From assembly GCA_027493885.1 (NCBI GenBank), contig JAOSJZ010000001.1, positions 3,094,622-3,158,621 of the forward strand: a stretch of DNA of 64,000 bases, written 5' to 3'. This document shows positions 53,701-61,508 of the stretch, one piece after another. The stretch is from Gaiella sp. (GTDB lineage: Bacteria > Actinomycetota > Thermoleophilia > Gaiellales > Gaiellaceae). Made by a program: the position numbers and the translations under genes. Numbering within the stretch: the stretch's first letter is position 1; every line of letters begins with the position of its first letter. Under the pieces are notes generated by a model, which saw nothing but the letters and a program-made list of their open reading frames with translations, did no database searches and was not told the DNA's origin.

Positions 53701-54824
53701 CGAGGCCGTACTGGCTGGACGAGCCCGCGCCCGAGCTTCCGCGGGGCCGGACCCGAGGTGCGGTCGACGTGGGGATCGTCGGTGCGGGGGTCACCGGCTG
53801 CGCCTGCGCGCTCGCGCTGGCGGACGCGGGCCTCCGCGTCCGCGTCGTCGACGCGCGTCGCGTGGCGGAAGGTGCGAGCGGCCGCAACGGCGGCTTTGCG
53901 CTCCGGGGAACGGCGGCGTCGTACGACCAGGTCGTCGCGTCGCTCGGCCGCGAGCGGGCGCTCGCGCTGTGGCAGTGGACGGAGGCTGAGCTCCAGGTGA
54001 TGGGCGAGCTCGCCGGCGACGCCTTCCGCCGTCTCGGCAGCTTGCGCCTCGCCGCCGACGCGGAGGAACGCGAGGACCTCCGCGACGAGGTCGAGGCGCT
54101 CTGGGCCGACGGGCTGGAGGCCGAGTGGATCGACGCGCCTGGCGGGCTCCTCACCGGGCGCTTCACCGCGGCGATCCGGCATCCGGCCGACGCTGTGCTC
54201 CAGCCAGCGCGGATGGTACGCCGGCTCGCCCTGCGCGCCGTCGAGGCGGGCGCGGAGATCGTCGAGGGCCGGAGGATCCGCGACCCGGCCGAGCTCGACG
54301 CCGAGCGGGTCGTGATCGCGACCGACGGCTACCCGAGCGGGCTCCTCGGCGAGCTCGAGGGGCTGATCGTCCCCACCCGCGGCCAGGTGATCGCGACGGA
54401 GCCGCTCTCCGAGCGGCTCTTCGAGGCTCCGCACTACGGCCGCCATGGCTTCGACTACTGGCACCAGGCCGAGGACGGCCGGATCGTCGCGGGCGGTTTC
54501 CGCGACGTGTCGCTCGAGAGCGAGTTCACCGCCGAGGAGTCGCTCACCGACAGCGTCCAGCAGGCTCTCTCGGGGTTCGTGAACGACCTCGTGGGACGCG
54601 AGCTCCGCGTCGACTACCGCTGGGCGGGGATCTTCGGGCTCGTCCTCGATCTCCTGCCCGTGGTGGGAGAGCTCCCCGGCGCGCCGGGCATCTGGGTTGC
54701 GGGCGGCTATTCCGGCCACGGCAACGTCCTCGGCTTCGCGTGCGGCCGCCTCCTCGCGCGGGCGCTCTACGGCGACCGCGATCCGCTGCTCGACCTGTTC
54801 GAGCCGGCGCGGCTGCTCGGCTGA
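53697..54824 (+). CDS. FAD-dependent oxidoreductase (DAO family, glutamylputrescine-oxidase-like)
   Basis: 375 residues from GTG 53697 (VTRPYWLDEPAPELP). VGIVGAGVTGCACALALADAG is the FAD loop, ASGRNGGFALRG the second contact as in gamma-glutamylputrescine oxidase, IVPTRGQVIATEPLSE follows, HGFDYWHQAEDGRIVAGG is substrate-site sequence, and VAGGYSGHGNVLGFACGRLL closes the flavin site. It oxidises a primary or secondary amine. Translational overlap with dprA is probably incidental and not functional. It differs from the two HcnC-like proteins at 23 and 27 kb. Confidence 0.87.
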   Translation: MTRPYWLDEPAPELPRGRTRGAVDVGIVGAGVTGCACALALADAGLRVRVVDARRVAEGASGRNGGFALRGTAASYDQVVASLGRERALALWQWTEAELQVMGELAGDAFRRLGSLRLAADAEEREDLRDEVEALWADGLEAEWIDAPGGLLTGRFTAAIRHPADAVLQPARMVRRLALRAVEAGAEIVEGRRIRDPAELDAERVVIATDGYPSGLLGELEGLIVPTRGQVIATEPLSERLFEAPHYGRHGFDYWHQAEDGRIVAGGFRDVSLESEFTAEESLTDSVQQALSGFVNDLVGRELRVDYRWAGIFGLVLDLLPVVGELPGAPGIWVAGGYSGHGNVLGFACGRLLARALYGDRDPLLDLFEPARLLG

Positions 54825-54911
54825 CACCGGTCTCCGTGTGTGTTCACGGTTCCCCGCTACGAGGTCGTGCGCCGGACCGGCGTCCTCGCCCTGGGCGTGC
54901 AGCGGGCGCGG

Positions 54912-55850
54912 TCAGAGCTCGAGCCGCGGGAGGTCGAGCTCGACCGACCCGAGCAGCGCGGCGCGTGCGACCGCGAGATCCTGGATCGCGAGGCCGGTCG
55001 AGTCGAAGAGCGTGATCTCCGCGTCGTCGCGCCGACCGGGAGCCTCGCCTGCGATCACCGCACCGAGCTGGGTGACGGCGTCGCGCCCGACGAAGCCGGC
55101 CTCGACCCCCGCCGCGAGCTCGCCGCCGTGGCTCGCCTGCTCCCAGTCGTCGCAGAAGAGCTGCGCGCGAGCGAGCTCGGGAGCGGCGATCTCCGCCTTC
55201 CCCGGCCCGTCCGCGCCCATCAGCGACACGTGCTGGCCCGGCCGCAGCGACCCGGCCGGGTAGAGGACGTCGCGGCCCGGGGTCACCGTGATCACGACGT
55301 CGCAGGAGAGCGCGTGCTCGAGCGAGTCGGCGACGCGTACCCCGAGCTCGTCGGCGACGGTACGGCGGCGTGAGTGGTCGACGTCCCAGACGAGCGGGGC
55401 GCGGCCGTGCGCGACGAGCATCCGTGCGGTCTCCGCGCCATTGACGCCGCAGCCGACGACCGCGACCGAGGAGCCCGAGTCGCGGCCGAGCTCGTCCGCG
55501 GCGAGGACGCCCGCCGCGGCGGTTCGCAACGCGGTCACGGACGCGGCGTCCAGCACCGCCTCGAGCCGGCCGGTCTCGGCGTTCGAGAGGATCACGAGCC
55601 CGGTCACGGTCGGCAACCCGAGCGCCGGGTTGCCCGGGAACGACGTCACCCACTTGAGGAGCGCATGGCCGCCCCCGATCGCCGGCATCGCGCGGAAGTC
55701 GCCGGCAGGGTAGTTCGTCACGTACACCTTCGGCGGCATAGTCCACTCGCCGCGCCAGTGGGCGAGAAACGCGTTCCGGACGGCGCCGTACGCATCCTGC
55801 GGCGTCACCGCGGCGAGCACCGCGTCACGAGAGAGCACGGCGGCCGACAT
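54912..55850 (-). CDS. Ornithine cyclodeaminase/mu-crystallin family protein
   Basis: 312 residues from ATG 55850. GGGHALLKWVTSFPGN near residue 58 has the substrate-binding Lys, LPTVTGLVILSNAETGRLEAVLDAASVTALRTAAAGVLAA is the family core, and VAVVGCGVNGAETARMLVAHG the NAD loop near residue 133. Members convert ornithine to proline, or act as ketimine reductases, alanine dehydrogenases or synthases of unusual amino acids. It overlaps the PPOX flavoprotein gene upstream by ATGA and belongs to the minus-strand pnt operon. Confidence 0.88.
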   Translation of the reverse strand: MSAAVLSRDAVLAAVTPQDAYGAVRNAFLAHWRGEWTMPPKVYVTNYPAGDFRAMPAIGGGHALLKWVTSFPGNPALGLPTVTGLVILSNAETGRLEAVLDAASVTALRTAAAGVLAADELGRDSGSSVAVVGCGVNGAETARMLVAHGRAPLVWDVDHSRRRTVADELGVRVADSLEHALSCDVVITVTPGRDVLYPAGSLRPGQHVSLMGADGPGKAEIAAPELARAQLFCDDWEQASHGGELAAGVEAGFVGRDAVTQLGAVIAGEAPGRRDDAEITLFDSTGLAIQDLAVARAALLGSVELDLPRLEL

Positions 55851-56491
55851 CAGTAGAAGCCCTCGCGGCGGGCGTACCGCCCGGCCCGCTCCGCGTCGTA
55901 CGCCTCGGCGTCGAAGGACGGGTCGCGACTGGCGTGGATCGCGCCGTAGGAGGGCAGCTCCGAGCGGTCGAGATGCCGTGACGCGTCCCAGAGCTGCGCG
56001 CGGAGGAACGCCTTCGCGCAATGCGTGAAGACCTCCTCGACCTCGACCAGGATCCCGAGCTTCGGCACCCTCCCCTCGACGGCGCTCGGGGCGAGCAGCT
56101 CCTCGTCCCGGACGAGCCTCGCGCGACCGTTGACGCGGAGCGTGTCGCCGACGCCGGGGACGACGAAGAGGAGGCCGACGCGCGGGTTCTCGAGGATGTT
56201 CCGCAACGAGTCCGCGAGCCGGTTCCCGGGGCGCTCGGGGAGCAGCAGCGTCCGCTCGTCGAGGACGCGCACGAACCCGGGCGGATCGCCGCGCGGGCTG
56301 ACGTCGCACGTCCCGTCGGGGGCCGACGTGGCGAGCAGGACGAAGGGTGAACGGTCGATCCACGCGCGCGTCAGCTTCGTGACGCGGTCGGACAGCTTCG
56401 CGCGGACGAGGTCGCTCGGCTCGCCGAGCAGCGCACGCAGCTCGGCCTCGTCGCGGATCACGCGGATCGCGTCGATCGCCGGCTCGCTCAC
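55850..56491 (-). CDS. Pyridoxamine 5'-phosphate oxidase-fold FMN protein (PPOX family)
   Basis: 213 residues from GTG 56491. A split-barrel flavoprotein: WIDRSPFVLLATSAPDGTCDVSPRGDPPGFVRVLDERTLLLPERPGNRLADSLRNILENPRVGLLF shows the FMN-binding strands, in the pattern of the MSMEG_1061-type PPOX family, followed by RVNGRARLVRD and the C-terminal EVEEVFTHCAKAFLRAQLW. Related proteins reduce F420- or FMN-dependent substrates or sense small molecules. It is not a true PdxH. The gene overlaps pntB upstream (GTGA) and the cyclodeaminase gene downstream. Confidence 0.85.
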   Translation of the reverse strand: MSEPAIDAIRVIRDEAELRALLGEPSDLVRAKLSDRVTKLTRAWIDRSPFVLLATSAPDGTCDVSPRGDPPGFVRVLDERTLLLPERPGNRLADSLRNILENPRVGLLFVVPGVGDTLRVNGRARLVRDEELLAPSAVEGRVPKLGILVEVEEVFTHCAKAFLRAQLWDASRHLDRSELPSYGAIHASRDPSFDAEAYDAERAGRYARREGFY

Positions 56492-57876
56492 GACGCCTTG
56501 ACGGCTGCGATGAGCTTGACGATCGAGTCCTTGGCGTTGCCGAACAGCATCGTCGTCTGCGGCTCGAGGAAGAGCTCGTTGTCGATCCCGGCGAAGCCCG
56601 GCGCCATCGACCGCTTCATCACGATCACGCTCGCCGCCTTGTCGACGTCGAGGATCGGCATCCCGTAGATCGGGCTCGCGGGATCGCTCCGCGCAGCCGG
56701 GTTGACGACGTCGTTCGCGCCGATCACGAGCGCGACATCGGTCTGGGGGAAGTCGGGGTTGATCTCGTCCATCTCCTTGAGCTGGTCGTACGGGACGTTC
56801 GCCTCGGCAAGGAGGACGTTCATGTGCCCGGGCATCCTCCCCGCAACGGGGTGGATCGCGTACGCGACGTCCACGCCCTTCTCCTCGAGGAGCTCGGCGA
56901 GCTGGCGGACGTCGTGCTGCGCCTGCGCCACCGCGAGCCCGTAGCCGGGCACGACGACGACCTTGCGCGCGAACGAGAGCTGCACGGCCACGTCCTCGGG
57001 GCTCGTCGCCCGCACCGTGCGCCCGTCGTCGACCCGCGTGCCGCCGGCCCCCGTCTGCACCTGGCCGAACGCGCCGAACAGGACGTTGGCGATCGAGCGG
57101 TTCATCGCCCTCGCCATCAGCAGGGTGAGCAGCATGCCCGACGCTCCCACGAGCATCCCGGCGACGATCAGCATCAGCGAGTCGAGCACGAACCCGGTCG
57201 CCGACGCGGCGAGACCGGTGAACGCGTTGAGCAGGGAGATCACGACCGGCATGTCCGCACCGCCGATCGGCAGGACGAACAGCACCCCGAAGAGCAGGGC
57301 GAGAGCGATCAGCGCGATCAGCACCCACTGCTCGTCGACACCCGCGACGAGCGCGACGCCGAGCGCAACCGCGCCGAGCAGGATCCCGACGTTGAAGACG
57401 TTCTGGCCGGTGAACACGATCGGGCGACCGGACAGCCACTCCTGCAGCTTCGCGAACGCGACCATCGAGCCCGCGAACGAGACCGAGCCGATGAGCGCCG
57501 AGAGGACGGTCGAGACGATCTCCTCGCCGCCGAGGTCGCCGCCCGCGACGTGGAACTCGGCGAGCGCGACGAGCGCGGCGGCGCCGCCGCCGACCCCGTT
57601 GAACAGGGCCACCATCTGCGGCATCGCCGTCATCTTCACGGTGCGCGCGCCGATGATCCCGATCACCGAGCCGATCACGCCGCCCGCGATGATCAGCGCC
57701 CAGTTGCCGATCCCGTCGAGCGCGAGCGTGGTCGCGATCGCGATCACCATCCCGGCGCCGCCGACCCAGTTCCCTTTCCGCGCGTGCTTCGGCGAGGAGA
57801 GGAACCGCAGCGCGAAGATGAAGCAGACGATCGCGACGAGGTAGAGCAGGCCGACGACGTCGGGGTCGGAGATCAC
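56488..57876 (-). CDS. pntB: NAD(P) transhydrogenase subunit beta
   Basis: 462 residues from GTG 57876. About eight or nine membrane helices form the N-terminal proton channel part (LYLVAIVCFIFALRFLSS, WALIIAGGVIGSVIGIIGA, VLIALIALALLFGVLFVLPIGGADMPVVISLLNAFTGLAA). The C-terminal NADP domain has VVPGYGLAVAQAQHDVRQLAELL, HPVAGRMPGHMNVLLAEANV, LVIGANDVVNPAA and FGNAKDSI. The enzyme in the cell membrane couples hydride transfer from NADH to NADP with proton flow. Gene order pntA1, pntA2, pntB with 4-bp overlaps is the split-subunit arrangement. Confidence 0.95.
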   Translation of the reverse strand: MISDPDVVGLLYLVAIVCFIFALRFLSSPKHARKGNWVGGAGMVIAIATTLALDGIGNWALIIAGGVIGSVIGIIGARTVKMTAMPQMVALFNGVGGGAAALVALAEFHVAGGDLGGEEIVSTVLSALIGSVSFAGSMVAFAKLQEWLSGRPIVFTGQNVFNVGILLGAVALGVALVAGVDEQWVLIALIALALLFGVLFVLPIGGADMPVVISLLNAFTGLAASATGFVLDSLMLIVAGMLVGASGMLLTLLMARAMNRSIANVLFGAFGQVQTGAGGTRVDDGRTVRATSPEDVAVQLSFARKVVVVPGYGLAVAQAQHDVRQLAELLEEKGVDVAYAIHPVAGRMPGHMNVLLAEANVPYDQLKEMDEINPDFPQTDVALVIGANDVVNPAARSDPASPIYGMPILDVDKAASVIVMKRSMAPGFAGIDNELFLEPQTTMLFGNAKDSIVKLIAAVKAS

Positions 57877-58172
57877 TCCCGCCCCTCCGGGCGCCGTTTG
57901 AACATCTCGAGCATCCGGTCGGTGACGAACCAGCCGCCAACAACGTTCGCCGACGCGAGCACCATCGCGACCACGCCGACCGCCTTGGTGAAGCCGTCGT
58001 CGGCGAAGCCGAGGACGATGATCGCGCCGACGACCACGATCCCGTGGATGAAGTTCGTGCCAGACATGAGCGGGGTGTGCAGCATCGTCGGCACCTTCGC
58101 GATCACCTCGAAGCCGAGGAAGATCGCGAGCACGAGAACCGTCAGCTCGACGACAAGGCTGATGTCGGTCAT
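57873..58172 (-). CDS. pntAB: NAD(P) transhydrogenase subunit alpha part 2 (membrane domain)
   Basis: 99 residues from ATG 58172. Three hydrophobic helices (LVVELTVLVLAIFLGFEVIAKV, IHGIVVVGAIIVLGFAD, VGVVAMVLASANVVGGWFVTDRML) and the VPTMLHTPLMSGTNFIHGI motif identify the small membrane subunit. It forms the proton path together with PntB. It overlaps pntB by GTGA and pntA1 by ATGA. Confidence 0.95.
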   Translation of the reverse strand: MTDISLVVELTVLVLAIFLGFEVIAKVPTMLHTPLMSGTNFIHGIVVVGAIIVLGFADDGFTKAVGVVAMVLASANVVGGWFVTDRMLEMFKRRPEGRE

Positions 58173-59274
58173 GCCTCTCCCTTCCCGGCGGTCGGGGCAC
58201 CCGCGACGCACGCTCCCGCCGTGATCTCGTCCTCGAAGTCGAGCGCGAGCGTGCCTTCCGGCGCGAGATGCTCGAGCAGCGTCACGACGTTGCGCGCGTA
58301 GAGCCGGCTCGCGTCGGACGCCATCAGCGCGGCGACATTCGTCAGGCCGACGATCGTGACGCCGGCGTGGGCGATCTCGCGCCCCGGCTCCGTGAGCTCG
58401 CAGTTGCCGCCGGTCTCCGCGGCAAGGTCGACGACCACCGACCCCGGTCGCATCGCGTCGACCGACGCTGCGGGAATCAGCTTCGGCGCGGGCCGGCCGG
58501 GAACGGCGGCGGTCGTGATCACGACGTCGAACGTCGGCAGGCGCTCCTCGAGCGCCCGCTGCTGCTCGGCCTGCTGCTCGGATGTCAGCTCGCGCGCGTA
58601 GCCGCCCTCGGTCTCCTCGCCGCGAACGCCGAGGTCGAGGAACGTCGCGCCGAGCGACTGGACCTGCTCGGCGACCGCCGGCCGGACGTCGAACGCCGAC
58701 ACGACCGCGCCCAGGCGCCGCGCCGTCGCGATCGCCTGCAGCCCCGCGACGCCGGCGCCGAGCACGAGGACGCGTGCGGGCGCGACGGTCCCGGCCGCGG
58801 TCATCAGCATGGGGAACAGCTTCGGGCTGCGGTCGGCCGCCAGCAGCACCGCCTTGTAGCCGGCGATCGTCGCCTGCGAGGAGAGCGCGTCCATCGACTG
58901 GGCTCTCGTGATCCTGGGGATCGACTCCATCGCGAAGGCGACGACCCCGTGCTCGCGCAACCGGGCGATGCCGTCCGTGTCGGTCAGCGGCTCGAGGAAG
59001 CCGATCAGGACGACGCCGGCGGGCAGCGCGCCGACCTCCTCGGCGCTCGGCTTCGCGACCCGGACGACGGCCTCCGCGCCCTCCAGCAGGCTCGCCTGGT
59101 CGGCGAGCGCGACACCGCTCTCGGCGTACTGCTCGTCGGGGAACCCTGCGAGCACGCCTGCGCCGCGCTCGACCACGACGTCGAATCCGGACGCCCGCAG
59201 CTTCGCCGCGGCCTCCGGCGTCAGGGCAACCCGGTGTTCGCCGGGTGCGGACTCCCGGGGACGCACACTCGCAT
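58169..59274 (-). CDS. pntA: NAD(P) transhydrogenase subunit alpha part 1 (NAD-binding), N-terminal frameshift
   Basis: About 368 residues. The open frame as written begins at GTG 59266 with RPRESAPGEHRVALTPEAA. An ATG at 59274 out of frame reads MRVCVP; adding one base to the GGGG at 59257-59260 joins them as MRVCVPRESAPGEHRVALTPE, the family's exact start. Further on: SMDALSSQATIAGYKAVLLAA, VLVLGAGVAGLQAIATARRLGA (NAD loop), FDVRPAVAEQVQSLG and TTAAVPGRPAPKLI. This soluble domain binds NAD(H) and docks to PntB's NADP domain. Confidence 0.9.
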
Positions 59275-59330
59275 CTCGCCGGGAATGTACGGGAAGGGTT
59301 TTCCGTCCGTCCAGGGAACCAGTACGTCCC

Positions 59331-59912
59331 GTGGCCCGACTCGCCGCCTACGCGACCGCTATGGAGGTCTGCGACCCCGAGCTCGGCGCGCATGCCGCGC
59401 GCGTCGGGGCGAACGCGGAGCTCGTCGCCGCGCGTCTCGGCTGGGGCGAGCATCGGCTGGAGGCACTCCGTCTCGGGGCCGCGCTCCACGACGTCGGCAA
59501 GGTGAACGTGAGAGCCGAGGTGCTCGCGAAGCCCGGGCGTCTCGACGATCGCGAGCTGGCGGAGATCCGGGCCCACCCGGTCGAGGGGATGTGGCTGATC
59601 GCCGGCGTGCCCTCGCTGCAGCCCGCGCTGCCCTACGTCCTCTTCCACCACGAGCGCTGGGACGGCCTCGGCTACCCGACGCGGCGCTCGAGAGGCGCGA
59701 TCCCGCTCGAGGGGCGCATTCTCGCCGTCGCGGACGCCTTCGACGCGATGACCTCGGGGCGGCCGTACCGGCGCGCGCTAGGCCTCGACGAGGCTGCGAC
59801 CGAGATCGAGCGATGCTCGGGCTCCCAGTTCGATCCCGAGGTGGTCGAGGTGTTCCTCGCCGCGCTGGAGGACGGCGAGATCGTCTCGGGTCACGAGGCG
59901 ATAGCCGCCTGA
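59331..59912 (+). CDS. HD-GYP domain protein (probable c-di-GMP phosphodiesterase)
   Basis: 193 residues from GTG 59331; ATG 59361 is an alternative. The HD-GYP hallmarks are HAARVGANAELV, ALHDVGKVNV (HD pair near residue 50), a His in IRAHPVEGMWLI, and HHERWDGLGYP near residue 103, ending in VADAFDAMTSGRPYRRAL and SQFDPEVVEVFLAAL. HD-GYP domains hydrolyse cyclic di-GMP to GMP or pGpG with two or three metal ions. There is no receiver or sensor domain, so it is a stand-alone enzyme or is activated by another protein. It diverges from pntA. Confidence 0.88.
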   Translation: MARLAAYATAMEVCDPELGAHAARVGANAELVAARLGWGEHRLEALRLGAALHDVGKVNVRAEVLAKPGRLDDRELAEIRAHPVEGMWLIAGVPSLQPALPYVLFHHERWDGLGYPTRRSRGAIPLEGRILAVADAFDAMTSGRPYRRALGLDEAATEIERCSGSQFDPEVVEVFLAALEDGEIVSGHEAIAA

Positions 59913-59945
59913 CGAGCCTCGCGGGAGGCCGCGCCACGGCGCGGC

Positions 59946-61022
59946 TCACAGCGAGGCCCAGATCTCGAGCTTCGTGCGGGTGCGACGGATGACCTCGTCG
60001 GTGAACGCGGTCGTCCCCTGGTGCCCGCCGAGGTCGGCCGTGCGGATGCCTTCCGCGACGGTCTCGAGCGACGCCTCCCGAATCGCACGACCGGCGCGCT
60101 GGCAATCCTCGTCGTCCGTGTGCGCGAGGAGGGCGGCCGCGGCGAGGATCATCGCCATCGGGTTGGCGACGTCCTTCCCCTGCAGCGCGGGAGCGGTGCC
60201 GTGGGCCGCCTCCGCCATGAGCGCCGTCGGCTGCTCGACGTCGTCGCCGAACGCGACGAGCAGCGACTCCGAGCCGGCGATCGAGCCGAACAGCGGCAGC
60301 ACGAGATCGGAGAGGATGTCGCCGTCCCGGTTGAGGGCGGGGATCACCATCGGCGCGCCGCTCGACGAGATGAGGAGGGCGAACGTCGCGTCGATCAGTT
60401 GCGGCTCGTACGGCACCTCCGGGTGCCGCGCCGCCGCTCGATCCATCTCCTCCTTGAGGAGGCCCTCGTAGATCGGGCTCACGGTGTACTTCGGACCGCC
60501 GAAGACCTTCGCGCCCATGCGGTCGGCCTGCCGGAACGAGAACTCCGCGACCGCGTGGCAGAGGCGCCGCTCGATCCGCTCCGTGCGGAACGCGACCTCG
60601 TTCTCGCCCGAGCCTTCTCGCCATTCACGCGCCCCGTAGGCGTCGCCGACCGCCATGCGCACGACGGAGATCGGGGAGTGGACTCCCCCGACCGGAAGCA
60701 CGCCGGGAATGCGACGGCCGGTGCGGACGATGACCTTTCCTCCGATGTCCTCCCGCAGGATGCGGTTCGGCGACCCGACGTCGTCGCGCCCCTCCGGCGT
60801 GACCGTCGCCGCCTTGAGGCCGAGCCCGTGCGCGGCGATCGCCCGGGCGCCCTCTTGGACGATTCCGTTGCCGGTCGCCCGCCGGTTCTCGAGCGAGAGG
60901 TCGAAGCGGGGGAGCTGGAGCTCGAGCCCGAGGACCTCCGGCTGGAGAACGCTCAGAGCTGCTTCGAGGAGCTCCTGGCCGGTCTGGTCGCCTTCGAGGA
61001 CGATGATCGTTCGCGGATCCAT
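59946..61022 (-). CDS. Isocitrate/isopropylmalate dehydrogenase family protein
   Basis: 358 residues from ATG 61022. NRDGDILSDLVLPLFGSIAGSESL (metal-binding Asp residues), AAHGTAPALQGKDVANPMAMILAAAALL (cofactor loop), FGGPKYTVSPIYEGLLKEEMD (catalytic Lys region), GNGIVQEG and RILREDIGGKVIVRTGRR are seen. Family members oxidatively decarboxylate isocitrate, isopropylmalate, homoisocitrate or tartrate. The Arg trio that separates subfamilies could not be assigned safely by eye, and the N-terminal VLEGDQTGQELLEAAL is closest to isocitrate dehydrogenases. It is transcribed toward the HD-GYP gene. Confidence 0.85.
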   Translation of the reverse strand: MDPRTIIVLEGDQTGQELLEAALSVLQPEVLGLELQLPRFDLSLENRRATGNGIVQEGARAIAAHGLGLKAATVTPEGRDDVGSPNRILREDIGGKVIVRTGRRIPGVLPVGGVHSPISVVRMAVGDAYGAREWREGSGENEVAFRTERIERRLCHAVAEFSFRQADRMGAKVFGGPKYTVSPIYEGLLKEEMDRAAARHPEVPYEPQLIDATFALLISSSGAPMVIPALNRDGDILSDLVLPLFGSIAGSESLLVAFGDDVEQPTALMAEAAHGTAPALQGKDVANPMAMILAAAALLAHTDDEDCQRAGRAIREASLETVAEGIRTADLGGHQGTTAFTDEVIRRTRTKLEIWASL

Positions 61023-61157
61023 TCCGCGGGACTCTAGCGAGCGGACGGCTTCGCAGTCCGACTAGTATCTCTGACAAAGGTGTGTGTATACTCGCCGCTA
61101 ACCGACATGCAATCTATTAGACCGAGAATCGCTCGAATGACTCTCGGTCGAGGAGGA

Positions 61158-61355
61158 ATGGTGGCGCGAAAGACAGTCCTTGTTTGCGATAAGTGCGGCT
61201 CGGAGGTAGAGGAAGGAAAGGGCGCGGTCATGCGCGTGACTTTCAACGACGCGAGACGTGGTGCCAAGGCTGCCGATCTCTGTGATTCCTGTGCTGGTGG
61301 AATGCCCGGATCGGCCGTCGCGCGGCGCGGTCGCAAGCCGAAGTCGCTGGCGTAA
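61158..61355 (+). CDS. Small zinc-ribbon-like protein with AT-hook-like tail
   Basis: About 65 residues. AGGAGGA at 61151-61157 lies just before ATG 61158 and GTG 61161; the latter has the better spacing, so the protein probably starts VARKTVLVCDKCG. Two Cys pairs (CDKC and CDSC) spaced by about 36 residues can hold one zinc. The C-terminus ARRGRKPKSLA contains RGRKP, the core of an AT-hook that contacts the DNA minor groove. I have no named family; it recalls small nucleoid-associated proteins of actinobacteria. A TATACT at 61087-61092 may be its -10 element. Confidence 0.65.
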   Translation: MVARKTVLVCDKCGSEVEEGKGAVMRVTFNDARRGAKAADLCDSCAGGMPGSAVARRGRKPKSLA

Positions 61356-61385
61356 ACCGGTCTCCGACTTCGGTCTCCGACTTCC

Positions 61386-61407
61386 GTGTCCGACTTCGGT
61401 CGGACAC
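61386..61407 (+). terminator. UUCG-capped hairpin, probable terminator
   Basis: GTGTCCGAC, loop TTCG, GTCGGACAC: 9-bp perfect stem capped by the very stable UUCG tetraloop, 31 bp after the small zinc-ribbon gene. The preceding bases repeat TCCGACTTC three times in all. Confidence 0.65.
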
Positions 61408-61430
61408 CGTGGTATTGCGGTGGGCCGCCC

Positions 61431-61468
61431 GGGTGCGGGTGTCGGGCTCGAGTCCGACACCCGCACCC
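61431..61468 (+). terminator. 15-bp stem hairpin, second terminator or leader structure
   Basis: GGGTGCGGGTGTCGG (61431-61445), 8-base loop GCTCGAGT, then the exact complement to 61468. It follows the UUCG hairpin by 23 bp and precedes the AddB-like start by 40 bp. It can act as a backup terminator or as a leader of the downstream gene. Confidence 0.6.
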
Positions 61469-61508
61469 CGGCGCCGAGAGCGCCGGAGGCCCCGACTACC
61501 ATGCCCGA

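Noticed and set aside
51300..54824. An 1174-codon plus-strand open frame suggesting one giant protein
   Set aside because: It is an out-of-frame reading of comM followed by the in-frame first part of dprA, a shifted dprA end, and the FAD oxidoreductase. Start codons, overlaps and motifs support three separate genes.
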